Of a DNA stretch of 38,047 nucleotides, positions 7,757 through 14,578 are shown in pieces. The notes below the pieces were generated by a model. That model had not been told where the DNA came from and made no database searches. It was given only the letters and a program-made list of their open reading frames with translations. Each line of letters starts with the position of its first letter. Position 1 is the stretch's first letter. Origin of the DNA: a virus; IMG/VR virus record IMGVR_UViG_3300042486_000812, positions 1 to 38,047 of that record. The stretch is one strand, 5' to 3'. Made by a program: the position numbers and the translations under genes.

Positions 7757-7777
7757 GTGTCTTCTGCGGGGACTTCC
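7757..7777. repeat. Dispersed boundary element, copy 1 (H / FI gap)
   Basis: GTGTCTTCTGCGGGGACTTCC lies in the 74-base gap between the tail fibre gene and the sheath gene, ending just outside the H stop. The same 15-base core, TGTCTTCTGCGGGG with flanks, occurs at 11050, 16480, 20049 and 23393, always in the same orientation. Confidence 0.85.
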
Positions 7778-9010
7778 TTAGAATTTGATGCAGTAGAGGA
7801 GCGCGATGTTTTTCGGGCGGGTTTCGGTGCCGCCTGTTGGGTTGATTGTTAAGGAATGACCGTGAGATAAATCCTTGTAGTCCCCTCCTGTTGAAGTCCC
7901 ATTAGCATCTCGCGTAGAAAAGCGCGTCCCGTTCCAGTTCACGGAAATTGTGTTTATGCTGGCTGCTTTTGCACTTCCCGTATGCGTGTGGCTCTTAAAT
8001 TCATCAGCCTGCTTGGCTCCAAAAGTCCCCGACGCCGTGCCGTCCGAATTTGTGCCACTCCCGCGCACGAAATATCCACGCAAGTCGGGTAATGTCCCTG
8101 CCGCTCCATAGGTTGTTCCGACCACCGCAAAGAGCGCGGCAAAATTAGCGGTTATTCCTTGGACTGTGCCTATTCCGTTAGGAACAACATTTCCGTTTGC
8201 AGCAAGCCAGCCCGATGGTGTGGCTGCCGAGGCAAATGGCATGACTGCGCCCGGAGGAACAAAGAGGGAGGCTGCGCTGGCGAGGCTTGCAGGAGTGACT
8301 GCGCGGGTTGTGTCTGTCCCTGTCTGGGTTTGCGCGTTTGTGGCAAGCGCGACCACGCCCACACGCCCTGTTGTTGCCGTGCGATCCACGAGCCGCGCCA
8401 CCGAGAGGGCTTTTGTGTCGTCTGGGGCGAGCGCCTGCGCCTCGGCTGTGGTAGCCAGCGCGATGACGCCACGCCGGGTTTCCGTGGCTGTGACTTCCGC
8501 CAACTTGCGCGGCGTGATGATTTTGTTGTCGACCGTTCCAGCCTGCGCTTCGGCGGTTGTGGCGATGGCGAGCACGCCGAGGCGCGTTTCATTTGCCTGC
8601 GCGTAGGAAAATCCTGCGTCTCCGACCGTGACTGATCCGGGCGGCACATTGGTCATCACGAAATCGAGCGCGAAGAGTGCGCTGGCCGTGCTGCCTTTGG
8701 TGAGGATCACGCCTGTCTGCGAGTAGATGGCGAAGAGGACGCCGTTGTTCGTGTAGAGGCCGATTTCTTTGACCGAGTAGCTGTCTGCGGAATCGTCCTG
8801 CGCCGTCATGTGGATCGTTCCCGGAACTGGCACGCTGCTTCCGCTTGGATCGAGGCGTTTGATCTCGGTTTGCAGTGCAGTGCGGCTGGCTGTGGGCGTG
8901 TAGCCTGCACTGCCGATGGCGATCTTTGTAAGGGTGACAGGGCCGATGGCCCCGCCAACTTGGGCGATGGCGGCGCGGCCTGCGTCGGTGATGATGAATT
9001 GAAGGGCCAT
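7778..9010 (-). CDS. H: Tail fibre with collar domain, P2 gpH-like
   Basis: 410 aa. The N-terminal 150 residues match the P2 H-type baseplate-binding domain (ITDAGRAAIAQ, then KIAIGSAGYTPT and VKEIGLYTNNGVLFAIYSQT). Three near-repeats follow (about 150-250), each with (R)xGV(L/I/V)A(I/L)AT and then T.AEAQAGT-like plus ITPRKLA-like segments. The C-terminal 160 residues are a phage tail collar domain with PPGAVMPFA, PSGWLAANGNVV, LPDLRGYFVRGSG and a SHTHTGSA His pair, ending in a typical IALLYCIKF. It is expected to bind the host receptor. No dedicated fibre assembly chaperone (P2 G) follows; the sheath gene comes next. Confidence 0.9.
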   Translation of the reverse strand: MALQFIITDAGRAAIAQVGGAIGPVTLTKIAIGSAGYTPTASRTALQTEIKRLDPSGSSVPVPGTIHMTAQDDSADSYSVKEIGLYTNNGVLFAIYSQTGVILTKGSTASALFALDFVMTNVPPGSVTVGDAGFSYAQANETRLGVLAIATTAEAQAGTVDNKIITPRKLAEVTATETRRGVIALATTAEAQALAPDDTKALSVARLVDRTATTGRVGVVALATNAQTQTGTDTTRAVTPASLASAASLFVPPGAVMPFASAATPSGWLAANGNVVPNGIGTVQGITANFAALFAVVGTTYGAAGTLPDLRGYFVRGSGTNSDGTASGTFGAKQADEFKSHTHTGSAKAASINTISVNWNGTRFSTRDANGTSTGGDYKDLSHGHSLTINPTGGTETRPKNIALLYCIKF

Positions 9011-9016
9011 GATGGG

Positions 9017-9787
9017 TTAGTAGGTGGCTGCGCAATCGAGGCGGTTGAATGTGGCGGGGCGGCAGATGCCGACGATGTTCACGCTGCCGACGAATGATTC
9101 GAGAGCCGAGAGGGTGAACGAACTGCGCACGGGTTTGACGGCAGAGACTGCTTTGCTGATCGAGTCCTGCACTTCGGCGGGGGTTTGGAGCCAGCCGAGG
9201 GCGATTGCGAAAGTGTGAGGTGTCCCTTTTGGCGTGGTCTGCCACCACTCGCTGAGTTGCAGCGCGATGCCGAATGAGTCGAGGAGTGTTTTGACAGCGG
9301 CGACGGTGCCTTTTTTGCGGTGGATCTCGGCAGAGTTCTTGATGACATTCCGCTTGGTTGCGGTCGTCCAGTTGGCATCCCACTCATCGACGGATGTCGC
9401 CCAGGCGAGCCATGGCAGAAGCGCCTCCGGGCAGGTGTCGGGATTCCAGAGTGAGCGGATGGGGGTGTCGATTGAGCCGAGGCGGGCGGTGGCGAGAGAA
9501 AGGGATCGCTCTGGCGCTGTCGCGTTGGAAGGAAGGAGGTCACGCAGCGAGAGGTCGGGGGCGATTTCCTGCGTTTCCGTCGAGGGGATTTGATAGTCTG
9601 CGTTGGTGCGTTGCTCCCACGAGGTGTTAAGAGCGATGCGGGTTTCAACAAGCTGGCCGGACGAGTTGTATTCCTGCCGCAGAATGTTCCAGAGTAAATC
9701 CGTGACGGCGGCGGCGTCTGGAGCCTGCCCGTAATACCAGAAAAGGCCGTCTTGGTCTGACAGGTATTGGTAAATCGAGCGGCTCAT
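9017..9787 (-). CDS. I: Baseplate protein, P2 gpI family
   Basis: 256 aa. The family core is clear: LLPSNATAPERSLSLATARL, IRSLWNPDTCPEALLPWLAW, an ASTVDEWD-like block (ATSVDEWDANW) and SAEIHRKKGTVAAVKTLLDS. It has an N-terminal extension of about 80 residues (SIYQYLSDQDGLFWYYGQAP), which makes it longer than P2 gpI (176 aa). gpI is part of the baseplate wedge and connects the fibre to gpJ. The gene is between J and H as in P2. Confidence 0.92.
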   Translation of the reverse strand: MSRSIYQYLSDQDGLFWYYGQAPDAAAVTDLLWNILRQEYNSSGQLVETRIALNTSWEQRTNADYQIPSTETQEIAPDLSLRDLLPSNATAPERSLSLATARLGSIDTPIRSLWNPDTCPEALLPWLAWATSVDEWDANWTTATKRNVIKNSAEIHRKKGTVAAVKTLLDSFGIALQLSEWWQTTPKGTPHTFAIALGWLQTPAEVQDSISKAVSAVKPVRSSFTLSALESFVGSVNIVGICRPATFNRLDCAATY

Positions 9788-9788
9788 T

Positions 9789-10688
9789 TTACTGGCTCAG
9801 ACCTCCGTATGTGAGATTGATCGCGGTGCAGAATGGCGCTTGCGTGTGGTTGCAGGTGATGTCTGCGGAGGGCGATGTGAGTGTGACTTTTTGAACGCCG
9901 TCCACATGGAGCGCGGCGAAGATCGCAGAGCGGTTAATGTCGTTGCCGACTTTGTGATTCTGCGTTGCGAACTCTTGGGCGCTGGCTTGGGCTTCGGCCA
10001 TGACGACTGACGAGTCGGGGCCGGGGAAAGTGAAAATGGTCGCGGTGATCGTGTAGTTCTGGATCGATGCGCCTTGCACGGTGACGGCATCCGTGAGCGG
10101 GCGGACGCTTTCGGCGTTGAGGGCCTGCGTGACATTGCTGATAACGGTTGCCGAGGGTGCGCCGTTGCCTGTGAGGCCGAGGACGGTCACGAGGACATTG
10201 CCGGGGGAAACGGTGGGAGGCCCGACGATGGTCGCGTGTTTGACGCCGGCCACTTTGAGGGCGTGGTAAAGATAACTTCCTTCGGGGCCTGCCGTGCTCA
10301 AGCCCTCAAGGGCGAGTGTGACGCGATAGCGAAAATCGGTGTCGGTCTCCATGACGGCCAGGCGCGGCGGGATTGCTGTTGGGGCTGCTGGCACGAGGAT
10401 TTTGCGGGTCGTGCCGAAGATCGCTCCGAGTTGGTCGAGGTCAGCGCCGGTTGCATAAGCCAGCATGACACCACGGGCGGCATCGTTGACCCGCTGCCGG
10501 ATGAGCATTTCGCGGTAGGCGCAGACTTCCAGAATCTTAAAGGCGGGGTCGCTTTCCACGATTGCGGTGAAAGCCGGATCGCGGGCTTTGAGGTCGTCCA
10601 CCATCTCCTGCAAAATCGCGGCGTAGTCGAGACTCTCGACAATCGTCGGCGCGGGAAGGCTCGAAAGATCGATTGGCGTGTAACTCAT
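9789..10688 (-). CDS. J: Baseplate wedge protein, P2 gpJ family
   Basis: 299 aa, very close to P2 gpJ (302). It begins IDLSSLPAPTIVESLDYAAI, then DDLKARDPAFTAIVESDPAFKILE and a RQRVNDAARGVMLAYATGAD block, all diagnostic of the family. The C-terminal portion includes NDINRSAIFAALHVDGVQKV. gpJ is a wedge component of the baseplate (counterpart of T4 gp6). The start overlaps the end of W by four bases. Confidence 0.95.
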   Translation of the reverse strand: MSYTPIDLSSLPAPTIVESLDYAAILQEMVDDLKARDPAFTAIVESDPAFKILEVCAYREMLIRQRVNDAARGVMLAYATGADLDQLGAIFGTTRKILVPAAPTAIPPRLAVMETDTDFRYRVTLALEGLSTAGPEGSYLYHALKVAGVKHATIVGPPTVSPGNVLVTVLGLTGNGAPSATVISNVTQALNAESVRPLTDAVTVQGASIQNYTITATIFTFPGPDSSVVMAEAQASAQEFATQNHKVGNDINRSAIFAALHVDGVQKVTLTSPSADITCNHTQAPFCTAINLTYGGLSQ

Positions 10689-11020
10689 ACGACCATCCCG
10701 TCGAGCGTGAGCGCGGTTCCGGTGGGCAGATAGACGCCTTCGAGGGCGATGGTGATCTTGCCGGGTTCGATGGCCTGGGCGATGACGCGCGTAATCTCAA
10801 CGCGAGGCTCCCATTTGCGGATGGCCTCGATGGTCGCAACGTAAATTTCCACGATGGTTCCGCGATTCATGGGGGCGTCCACCAGGTCGAACAGGCGCGA
10901 TCCGTAGTCTCGGAGCATGACGCGAGAGCCGAGCGGGGTTGTTAAGATGTCCCGAATCGACTGCTTTAAATGGTCCAGCCCGGAAAGCGCCTTGCCGGTG
11001 TCGCTGCTCATGCCTCGCAT
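10685..11020 (-). CDS. W: Baseplate wedge protein, P2 gpW / T4 gp25-like
   Basis: 111 aa, or 108 aa from the second ATG (MSSDTGK, 11011). The family signature is clear: LDHLKQSIRDILTTPLGSRV, MLRDYGSRLFDLVDAP, and a following helix ending in EAIRKWEPRVEI. gp25-like proteins bridge the baseplate to the sheath, using a sheath-like handshake strand. Neither candidate start has a strong ribosome-binding site. The gene is preceded by a 100-base gap with dispersed repeats. Confidence 0.93.
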   Translation of the reverse strand: MRGMSSDTGKALSGLDHLKQSIRDILTTPLGSRVMLRDYGSRLFDLVDAPMNRGTIVEIYVATIEAIRKWEPRVEITRVIAQAIEPGKITIALEGVYLPTGTALTLDGMVV

Positions 11021-11049
11021 GAGGCCGAATTTTAGGGTTGCGGGGGAGG

Positions 11050-11070
11050 GTGTCTTCTGCGGGGACTTCC
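11050..11070. repeat. Dispersed boundary element, copy 2 (V / W gap)
   Basis: Identical over 21 bases to copy 1 (7757-7777). It lies in the roughly 100-base gap between the spike gene V and W. A CACGGAG array follows 24 bases further on. Confidence 0.85.
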
Positions 11071-11093
11071 CGCAGAGAGGTTAGAAAGGTTGA

Positions 11094-11121
11094 ACCACGG
11101 AGGACACGGAGAGCACGGAGG
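11094..11121. repeat. CACGGAG-type repeat array (V / W gap)
   Basis: Three near-tandem units (ACCACGGAGG, ACACGGAGAG, CACGGAGG) abut the stop codon of V. Similar arrays occur at 16511-16540 and 20081-20100, each next to a copy of the boundary element. Such CACGGAG/CACAGAG repeats are a familiar intergenic feature of several environmental bacterial phyla. Confidence 0.75.
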
Positions 11122-11892
11122 TTAGAGCTTGGGCGTCGCGGTGAATGCGGTTCCCGTCATGACTCCACCGTGCGTGTGGGTGGAGAGGGTGATCAGGTTC
11201 GATTTCATCAGACCTGTTTGATCGTAGTTTCCTGTCTGCGTGACGTTGCCGGTGATCGTAATGCCGCTGCTGGCGATTTCGAGCGTGGTTCCGCCGACTG
11301 TGATTTTGACGCTGCCGCTGGTGATCTCGACCTTTCCACTGCCGAGGCTGTGCGTGATCTTGCTCGCAGTTATCTCGCTTTTGGCATTGCTGCCGATTTG
11401 CGCGAGGATTTTGTCAGAGGTGATTTCGGTCTTTGCGTCCGTGCCTACCTTGGCCGTGATCTTCGATGGCGTGATCTCGGTCTGTGCGTCGTCTCCAACT
11501 TTGACTGTTGCCGATCCTTCTGGGAGTTGCAGGAGGTGGGTGTGCGCTTCTCGGTCGTATTCGAGAATTGCGCCGTCTTTGTAGGTGGTGCGGCTGATTT
11601 CGGCTTTGTCTCCGTTGGCGGGGTAGTCGGTTTTGTAGATACCGCCTGGCATGACATAGCCCGCTGAGAGTTCGCCGCCGGGGGCCATGACGATGACCTG
11701 CTCGCCTACCTCTGGAGCGTGCCATGTGCGGTCTTCCCCGGCGCGGCTGGTGAGCCATGGAAGCCATGCGGAGGTATTGTCTCCCATCGTGACACGCAGG
11801 CGGGCCTTGGCGTAGTCGGCCTCAAGCACCGTGCCGGGTCGGATGGTGTTCGAGAGTCGGCGCTCAAGCTCTCCGATGCGGGCGTTGCTCAT
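11122..11892 (-). CDS. V: Baseplate spike protein, P2 gpV family
   Basis: 256 aa. The N-terminal OB-fold region (about 1-100) has RIGELERRLSNTIRPGTV and AWLPWLTSRAGEDRTWHAPE with GEQVIVMAPGGELSAGYV, characteristic of phage baseplate assembly protein V. A long repetitive beta-helix follows (about 120-225), with repeats such as AQTEITPSKITAKVG, AKTEITSDKILAQIG and AKSEITASKITHSLG. Near the C-terminus is THTHGGV, the His motif that binds iron at the spike tip in P2-like spikes. It forms a trimeric membrane-piercing spike. The start overlaps the upstream stop in ATGA. Confidence 0.95.
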   Translation of the reverse strand: MSNARIGELERRLSNTIRPGTVLEADYAKARLRVTMGDNTSAWLPWLTSRAGEDRTWHAPEVGEQVIVMAPGGELSAGYVMPGGIYKTDYPANGDKAEISRTTYKDGAILEYDREAHTHLLQLPEGSATVKVGDDAQTEITPSKITAKVGTDAKTEITSDKILAQIGSNAKSEITASKITHSLGSGKVEITSGSVKITVGGTTLEIASSGITITGNVTQTGNYDQTGLMKSNLITLSTHTHGGVMTGTAFTATPKL

Positions 11893-12431
11893 GGCGCGAG
11901 GAGGTCTTGGATTGGCTTATATTTTGGCTCGTGGGGGATGCCGATCTCTGGCGACCATGAAGCGCGGATGTCTGTGGGTAACGCCCCACCTTCGGGCCAT
12001 GCGGTTTCTCCGAGGAGGCAAGTATGTTCCCATTCGACCCGCCATGTTTCGTATTCGGGGTTTTCGGCGTCAAATTCCTGCGGGGTCGCGGCGATGAATC
12101 GGGCGGGCGTGACGGGCATTCCGAACCGCTGGCCTTGCAGGAAGGCCGCGAAGTTTGCCGACATGAGGCGCACGGCGAATTTGTTGCCTTGTTTGTAGGA
12201 GTAGATGAGCGAGGCGGAAAAGCGGATATCGACCTGGAGTTGCTGCGTTCCGACATCCGAGGGGTCGGATGGCTCGATGGTGTCGAGTTCAAAGGTGATC
12301 GCTGGCACTTCCAGCTTTTCGAGATAACGCGAATAGGCGGCGATGGTTTTGACCGATGCGCCAAACTTGGCGTTGATCTTCTCGGCGATCTTCGTGTGCA
12401 GGACGGCGAGGTCTATTTGCTGAGTTGCCAT
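11889..12431 (-). CDS. Tail terminator candidate, Gp37/DUF1834-like
   Basis: 180 aa. The start LAVLHTKIAEKINAKFG, PAITFELDTIEPSDPSDVGT, and a strand pattern LQVDIRFSASLIYSYKQG resemble Mu Gp37 (DUF1834) family proteins, which cap the tail tube. Position supports this: it is the gene before the V-W-J-I baseplate block and after the Z-like connector gene. P2 itself uses gpR/gpS here, so this is a different solution from the rest of the P2-like tail. Similarity is read by eye, so the call is moderate. Confidence 0.6.
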   Translation of the reverse strand: MATQQIDLAVLHTKIAEKINAKFGASVKTIAAYSRYLEKLEVPAITFELDTIEPSDPSDVGTQQLQVDIRFSASLIYSYKQGNKFAVRLMSANFAAFLQGQRFGMPVTPARFIAATPQEFDAENPEYETWRVEWEHTCLLGETAWPEGGALPTDIRASWSPEIGIPHEPKYKPIQDLLAP

Positions 12432-12925
12432 TTTAGTTGGGATTCAAATTCGCGTTGCAGGCGTTCGCCGATTTCGTTTTCCAGACTCCCCATGGCATCC
12501 ATGCCGGGGTCGAGGATGGAGAAGGTTTCCTTTTCGATTGGCAGGCGCTTCTTCCCTGTGCGCTTGAACACATGGCCACCGAGTTTCTTGGAGATGAATG
12601 CGCCGGGGCGCTTGGCGGGGCCTGCTGTGACGCCGCTTTTTGTTTGGCGGGGCTTCATGGCCTTCAGCGGGATGTTGCGCAGGCCAGCCCACACGCGCCC
12701 GAGGACGCCATCCTTGCCCATCACTTCCACGCGCATCCTTCCCTTGATGACTTTGCCTGTGACTTTGGTCGCCTTGCTGATGCGGCGGGCGGCTTCGTTG
12801 CCTGCCCAGCGGGTAACGCGAGAGACGGCTGTGCGCATGGCGGGGGCGATCTGCTTTTGCGTTGCCCCAAGGTCGCGCCCAATGCGATCGAGTCCCTTGG
12901 CGTTGATGAAAATCATGTCACTCAT
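12413..12925 (-). CDS. Z: Minor tail protein Z-like (lambda gpZ / HK97 gp10 group)
   Basis: 170 aa, basic. The layout is that of the lambda Z / prophage minor tail protein Z family: a start with GLDRIGRDLGATQKQIAPAM, RTAVSRVTRWAGNEAARRIS, a VTGKVIKGRMRV segment, then basic Arg/Lys-rich residues RQTKSGVTAGPAKRPGAFIS and RTGKKRLPIEK, and a helical end with ERLQREFESQL. It takes part in head-tail joining at the tail's upper end. The gene overlaps both neighbours. Confidence 0.82.
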   Translation of the reverse strand: MSDMIFINAKGLDRIGRDLGATQKQIAPAMRTAVSRVTRWAGNEAARRISKATKVTGKVIKGRMRVEVMGKDGVLGRVWAGLRNIPLKAMKPRQTKSGVTAGPAKRPGAFISKKLGGHVFKRTGKKRLPIEKETFSILDPGMDAMGSLENEIGERLQREFESQLKWQLSK

Positions 12926-13211
12926 GCGCGAGTGTGACGGTGGCGAGGCCGGTGCCGTCTGGCTGGATTTCCATCACGGTGTAATCTTTGCCTTCCACCT
13001 TGCAGGCGGTTTCGCGGGGGATGCTGGCGACATCTTCCTCCTTGCATTGGAAGCGGGGCTGCGTGCTGTCGAGCACTACCTCGCCCACGGAGGAATCGAA
13101 AAAGGCGTTGTCGAAATAGCCGCGCACGATCCGGGTTCCGGTGGGCAGGGCAAACAGAATCTCGGTGTGGTCGAGACCGCTGAAAAAGACATCAAGGTTT
13201 CCGTAGGTCAT
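12918..13211 (-). CDS. Head-tail attachment protein, lambda FII-like
   Basis: 97 aa, beta-rich. The C-terminal block QPRFQCKEEDVASIPRETA followed by VEGKDYTVMEIQPDGTGLAT matches the phage attachment family of lambda gpFII (Phage_attach). The protein would close the head completion complex and provide the docking surface for the tail. Its stop overlaps the Z-like start by 8 bases. Calling it the equivalent of lambda FII, not P2 FII (the tube), is important as both names apply in this genome. Confidence 0.8.
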   Translation of the reverse strand: MTYGNLDVFFSGLDHTEILFALPTGTRIVRGYFDNAFFDSSVGEVVLDSTQPRFQCKEEDVASIPRETACKVEGKDYTVMEIQPDGTGLATVTLAHE

Positions 13212-13717
13212 CGGGCGGGGTGTATGCGAATGAAATTTCGAGCGAGGGATTTTGGCCGGATTTTGCGCCAGACTCCATCGCCTGTCTCGGAGTCGCGTTG
13301 GCCTTTGCCGTTGGTGTTTCCTTCGACCGTCACGAGGTTCTTTCCATCGTCTTCAAGGACGATTCCGACATGGCTAAAATCAAAGGTCACGATGTCGCCC
13401 GGCTGGGCGGCGTCTTGGTCGGTGTAGATGCTCGTGGTGCGGGGGCGATCTTTTGCCCATTGGCGGAATCCGTAGGCCAGCGCGGTGCGGGGTTGCCATT
13501 GGGCGGGCGTGCGGGTGAGGCGCAGCCACTCTGGGACATCGTTTTCATTCAGCCATTCCTGCACGCAAAATGAAACGAAAGCGGCGCACCATGGCCACGG
13601 GCCGGGTGGTAGGTCGGTGGCGCGTTGGTAGTCGCGTATCCGCTGGCCGCGATTGTTGCCGCCTTCTTCGCGGATTCCGATCTCGGCTTGGGCGATGGCG
13701 AGGAGTCGGTGAAGCAT
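13208..13717 (-). CDS. CHAP-type endolysin
   Basis: 169 aa. A Cys-His-Glu peptidase arrangement is visible: C44 in PWPWCAAFVSFC, H116 in DFSHVGIV and E132 in VTVEGNT. PGDIVTFDF precedes the His as in CHAP domains. The N-terminal helix contains AIAQAEIGIREEGGNNRG, as in TIGR02594-type and CHAP amidases. It should cleave peptidoglycan peptide bonds or the amide linkage at the end of the lytic cycle. No signal peptide is visible, so it needs the neighbouring holin candidate. It overlaps the connector gene by 4 bases. Confidence 0.87.
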   Translation of the reverse strand: MLHRLLAIAQAEIGIREEGGNNRGQRIRDYQRATDLPPGPWPWCAAFVSFCVQEWLNENDVPEWLRLTRTPAQWQPRTALAYGFRQWAKDRPRTTSIYTDQDAAQPGDIVTFDFSHVGIVLEDDGKNLVTVEGNTNGKGQRDSETGDGVWRKIRPKSLARNFIRIHPAR

Positions 13718-13726
13718 TTCAGTGAA

Positions 13727-13903
13727 TCACTTCTTCTCTTTGCGGAAAATGTTGATCGCTCCGGCCACGGCCATTCCGGCAGCGGCGATGGCGTTGAATT
13801 TGTCGGGATCAAGAACGATTCCGGCAGCGGAGGCGACGAATACGAGGCCGCGCCAAGTGGATGATTCGGCGAGGCGGGCGAGGATGTAATCGAGGATTTT
13901 CAT
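13727..13903 (-). CDS. Holin-like small membrane protein
   Basis: 58 aa. The start overlaps the lipoprotein stop (ATGA at 13900-13903), and the stop lies 9 bases before the endolysin. Hydrophobic stretches at about residues 18-30 and 36-52 are separated by a polar turn with VLDPDKFN, and the C-terminus is basic (FRKEKK). Two short membrane segments, a charged tail and the position before an endolysin suggest a class II-type holin. No family is recognised from sequence. Confidence 0.6.
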   Translation of the reverse strand: MKILDYILARLAESSTWRGLVFVASAAGIVLDPDKFNAIAAAGMAVAGAINIFRKEKK

Positions 13904-14079
13904 TTGTCTTTGAGGCTGGGGATTTGGGGGTTGAACCAGTCGATCTTGACTGGTGGGAAATAGCGGATTCCGACCTCCACGCGCCCGAGGCTTCCGATCT
14001 TTTCTCCGCTTGGCGGCAGCGGGACGCTTACGCAGCCGGGTAGGAGCAGGAGCGGCAGGAGTGCCAGCAGGCGCTTCAT
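13900..14079 (-). CDS. o-spanin-like outer-membrane lipoprotein
   Basis: 59 aa. A basic start (MKR), a Leu-rich hydrophobic core and a clear lipobox LLPGC with Cys16 show a secreted lipoprotein. The mature part is 44 residues and Pro-rich, as in Rz1-type o-spanins. It is directly downstream (ATGA overlap) of a small type II membrane protein with a coiled coil, forming a plausible separate-gene spanin pair. The role would be outer membrane disruption in lysis. Confidence 0.75.
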   Translation of the reverse strand: MKRLLALLPLLLLPGCVSVPLPPSGEKIGSLGRVEVGIRYFPPVKIDWFNPQIPSLKDK

Positions 14080-14342
14080 TTGGATTTGAGGCTTTCCTCG
14101 ATGCGCTTGGTTCTTTCATCGATGCGGGCGAGGGTTTCGCTGCGCTCGCTGGCGAGGCGTTCGATGGCTTGGAGGCGGATGTCTTGGCGTTCGTTTTCAT
14201 TTCTGACTTGGCGCATTTGTTCGGGCAGGACGATCCAGCCGTTGAGCGATGAGAAGACCGTTGCCACGAGGGCCAGAGCGGCTATGGCTTCGGCGAGGTT
14301 CAGTCGCACGGCAGGGCGTCCGTCCTTTTCGTCGAGGCTCAT
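14076..14342 (-). CDS. i-spanin-like membrane protein
   Basis: 88 aa. One transmembrane helix (about residues 17-40, EAIAALALVATVFSSLNGWI) is followed by a long charged coiled coil with the ERQDIRLQAIERLASERSET and RIDERTKRIEESLK heptads. This N-in, C-out topology with a coiled coil is that of Rz-type i-spanins. Its neighbour downstream encodes the matching lipoprotein. A holin role is possible but the coiled coil favours i-spanin. Confidence 0.68.
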   Translation of the reverse strand: MSLDEKDGRPAVRLNLAEAIAALALVATVFSSLNGWIVLPEQMRQVRNENERQDIRLQAIERLASERSETLARIDERTKRIEESLKSK

Positions 14343-14506
14343 TTTTTCTTCTTAGGCTCGGCGGCTGTTTCGATGAATGGCTTGGCGAGGCCAAGGGCGA
14401 TGAGTTCGCGGGCGAAGGAGGGCGAGACTTCGACATCACTGCCGACCGGGCAGGATTCGCCGGCAATCATTAGGCTTTGAAGAAGTGTGATTTTTTGAGG
14501 TTCCAT
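14339..14506 (-). CDS. Small late protein of unknown function
   Basis: 55 aa, start ATG at 14504-14506, stop overlapping the i-spanin start in ATGA. The middle reads CPVGSDVEVSPSFARELIAL followed by GLAKPF, a pattern found in short phage proteins coded near capsid genes (a beta hairpin followed by an xxAxxLIxLGxA helix). It ends in a Lys tail (EPKKKK). No function is assigned. Confidence 0.65.
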   Translation of the reverse strand: MEPQKITLLQSLMIAGESCPVGSDVEVSPSFARELIALGLAKPFIETAAEPKKKK

Positions 14507-14523
14507 GGCGTTGGGTCGTTAGC

Positions 14524-14557
14524 AAAAGCCTCCTCCGCGAATGCACACGGAGGAGGC
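14524..14557 (-). terminator. Minus-strand intrinsic terminator after the capsid gene
   Basis: GCCTCCTCCG (14528-14537) and CGGAGGAGGC (14548-14557) form a 10-bp perfect stem with a 10-base loop. On the minus strand it is followed by TTTTGC (14522-14527). It sits between the capsid stop and the lysis genes and may attenuate late transcription, giving more capsid than downstream product. Confidence 0.75.
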
Positions 14558-14578
14558 GGTTGAATTTTCAGCTATCGA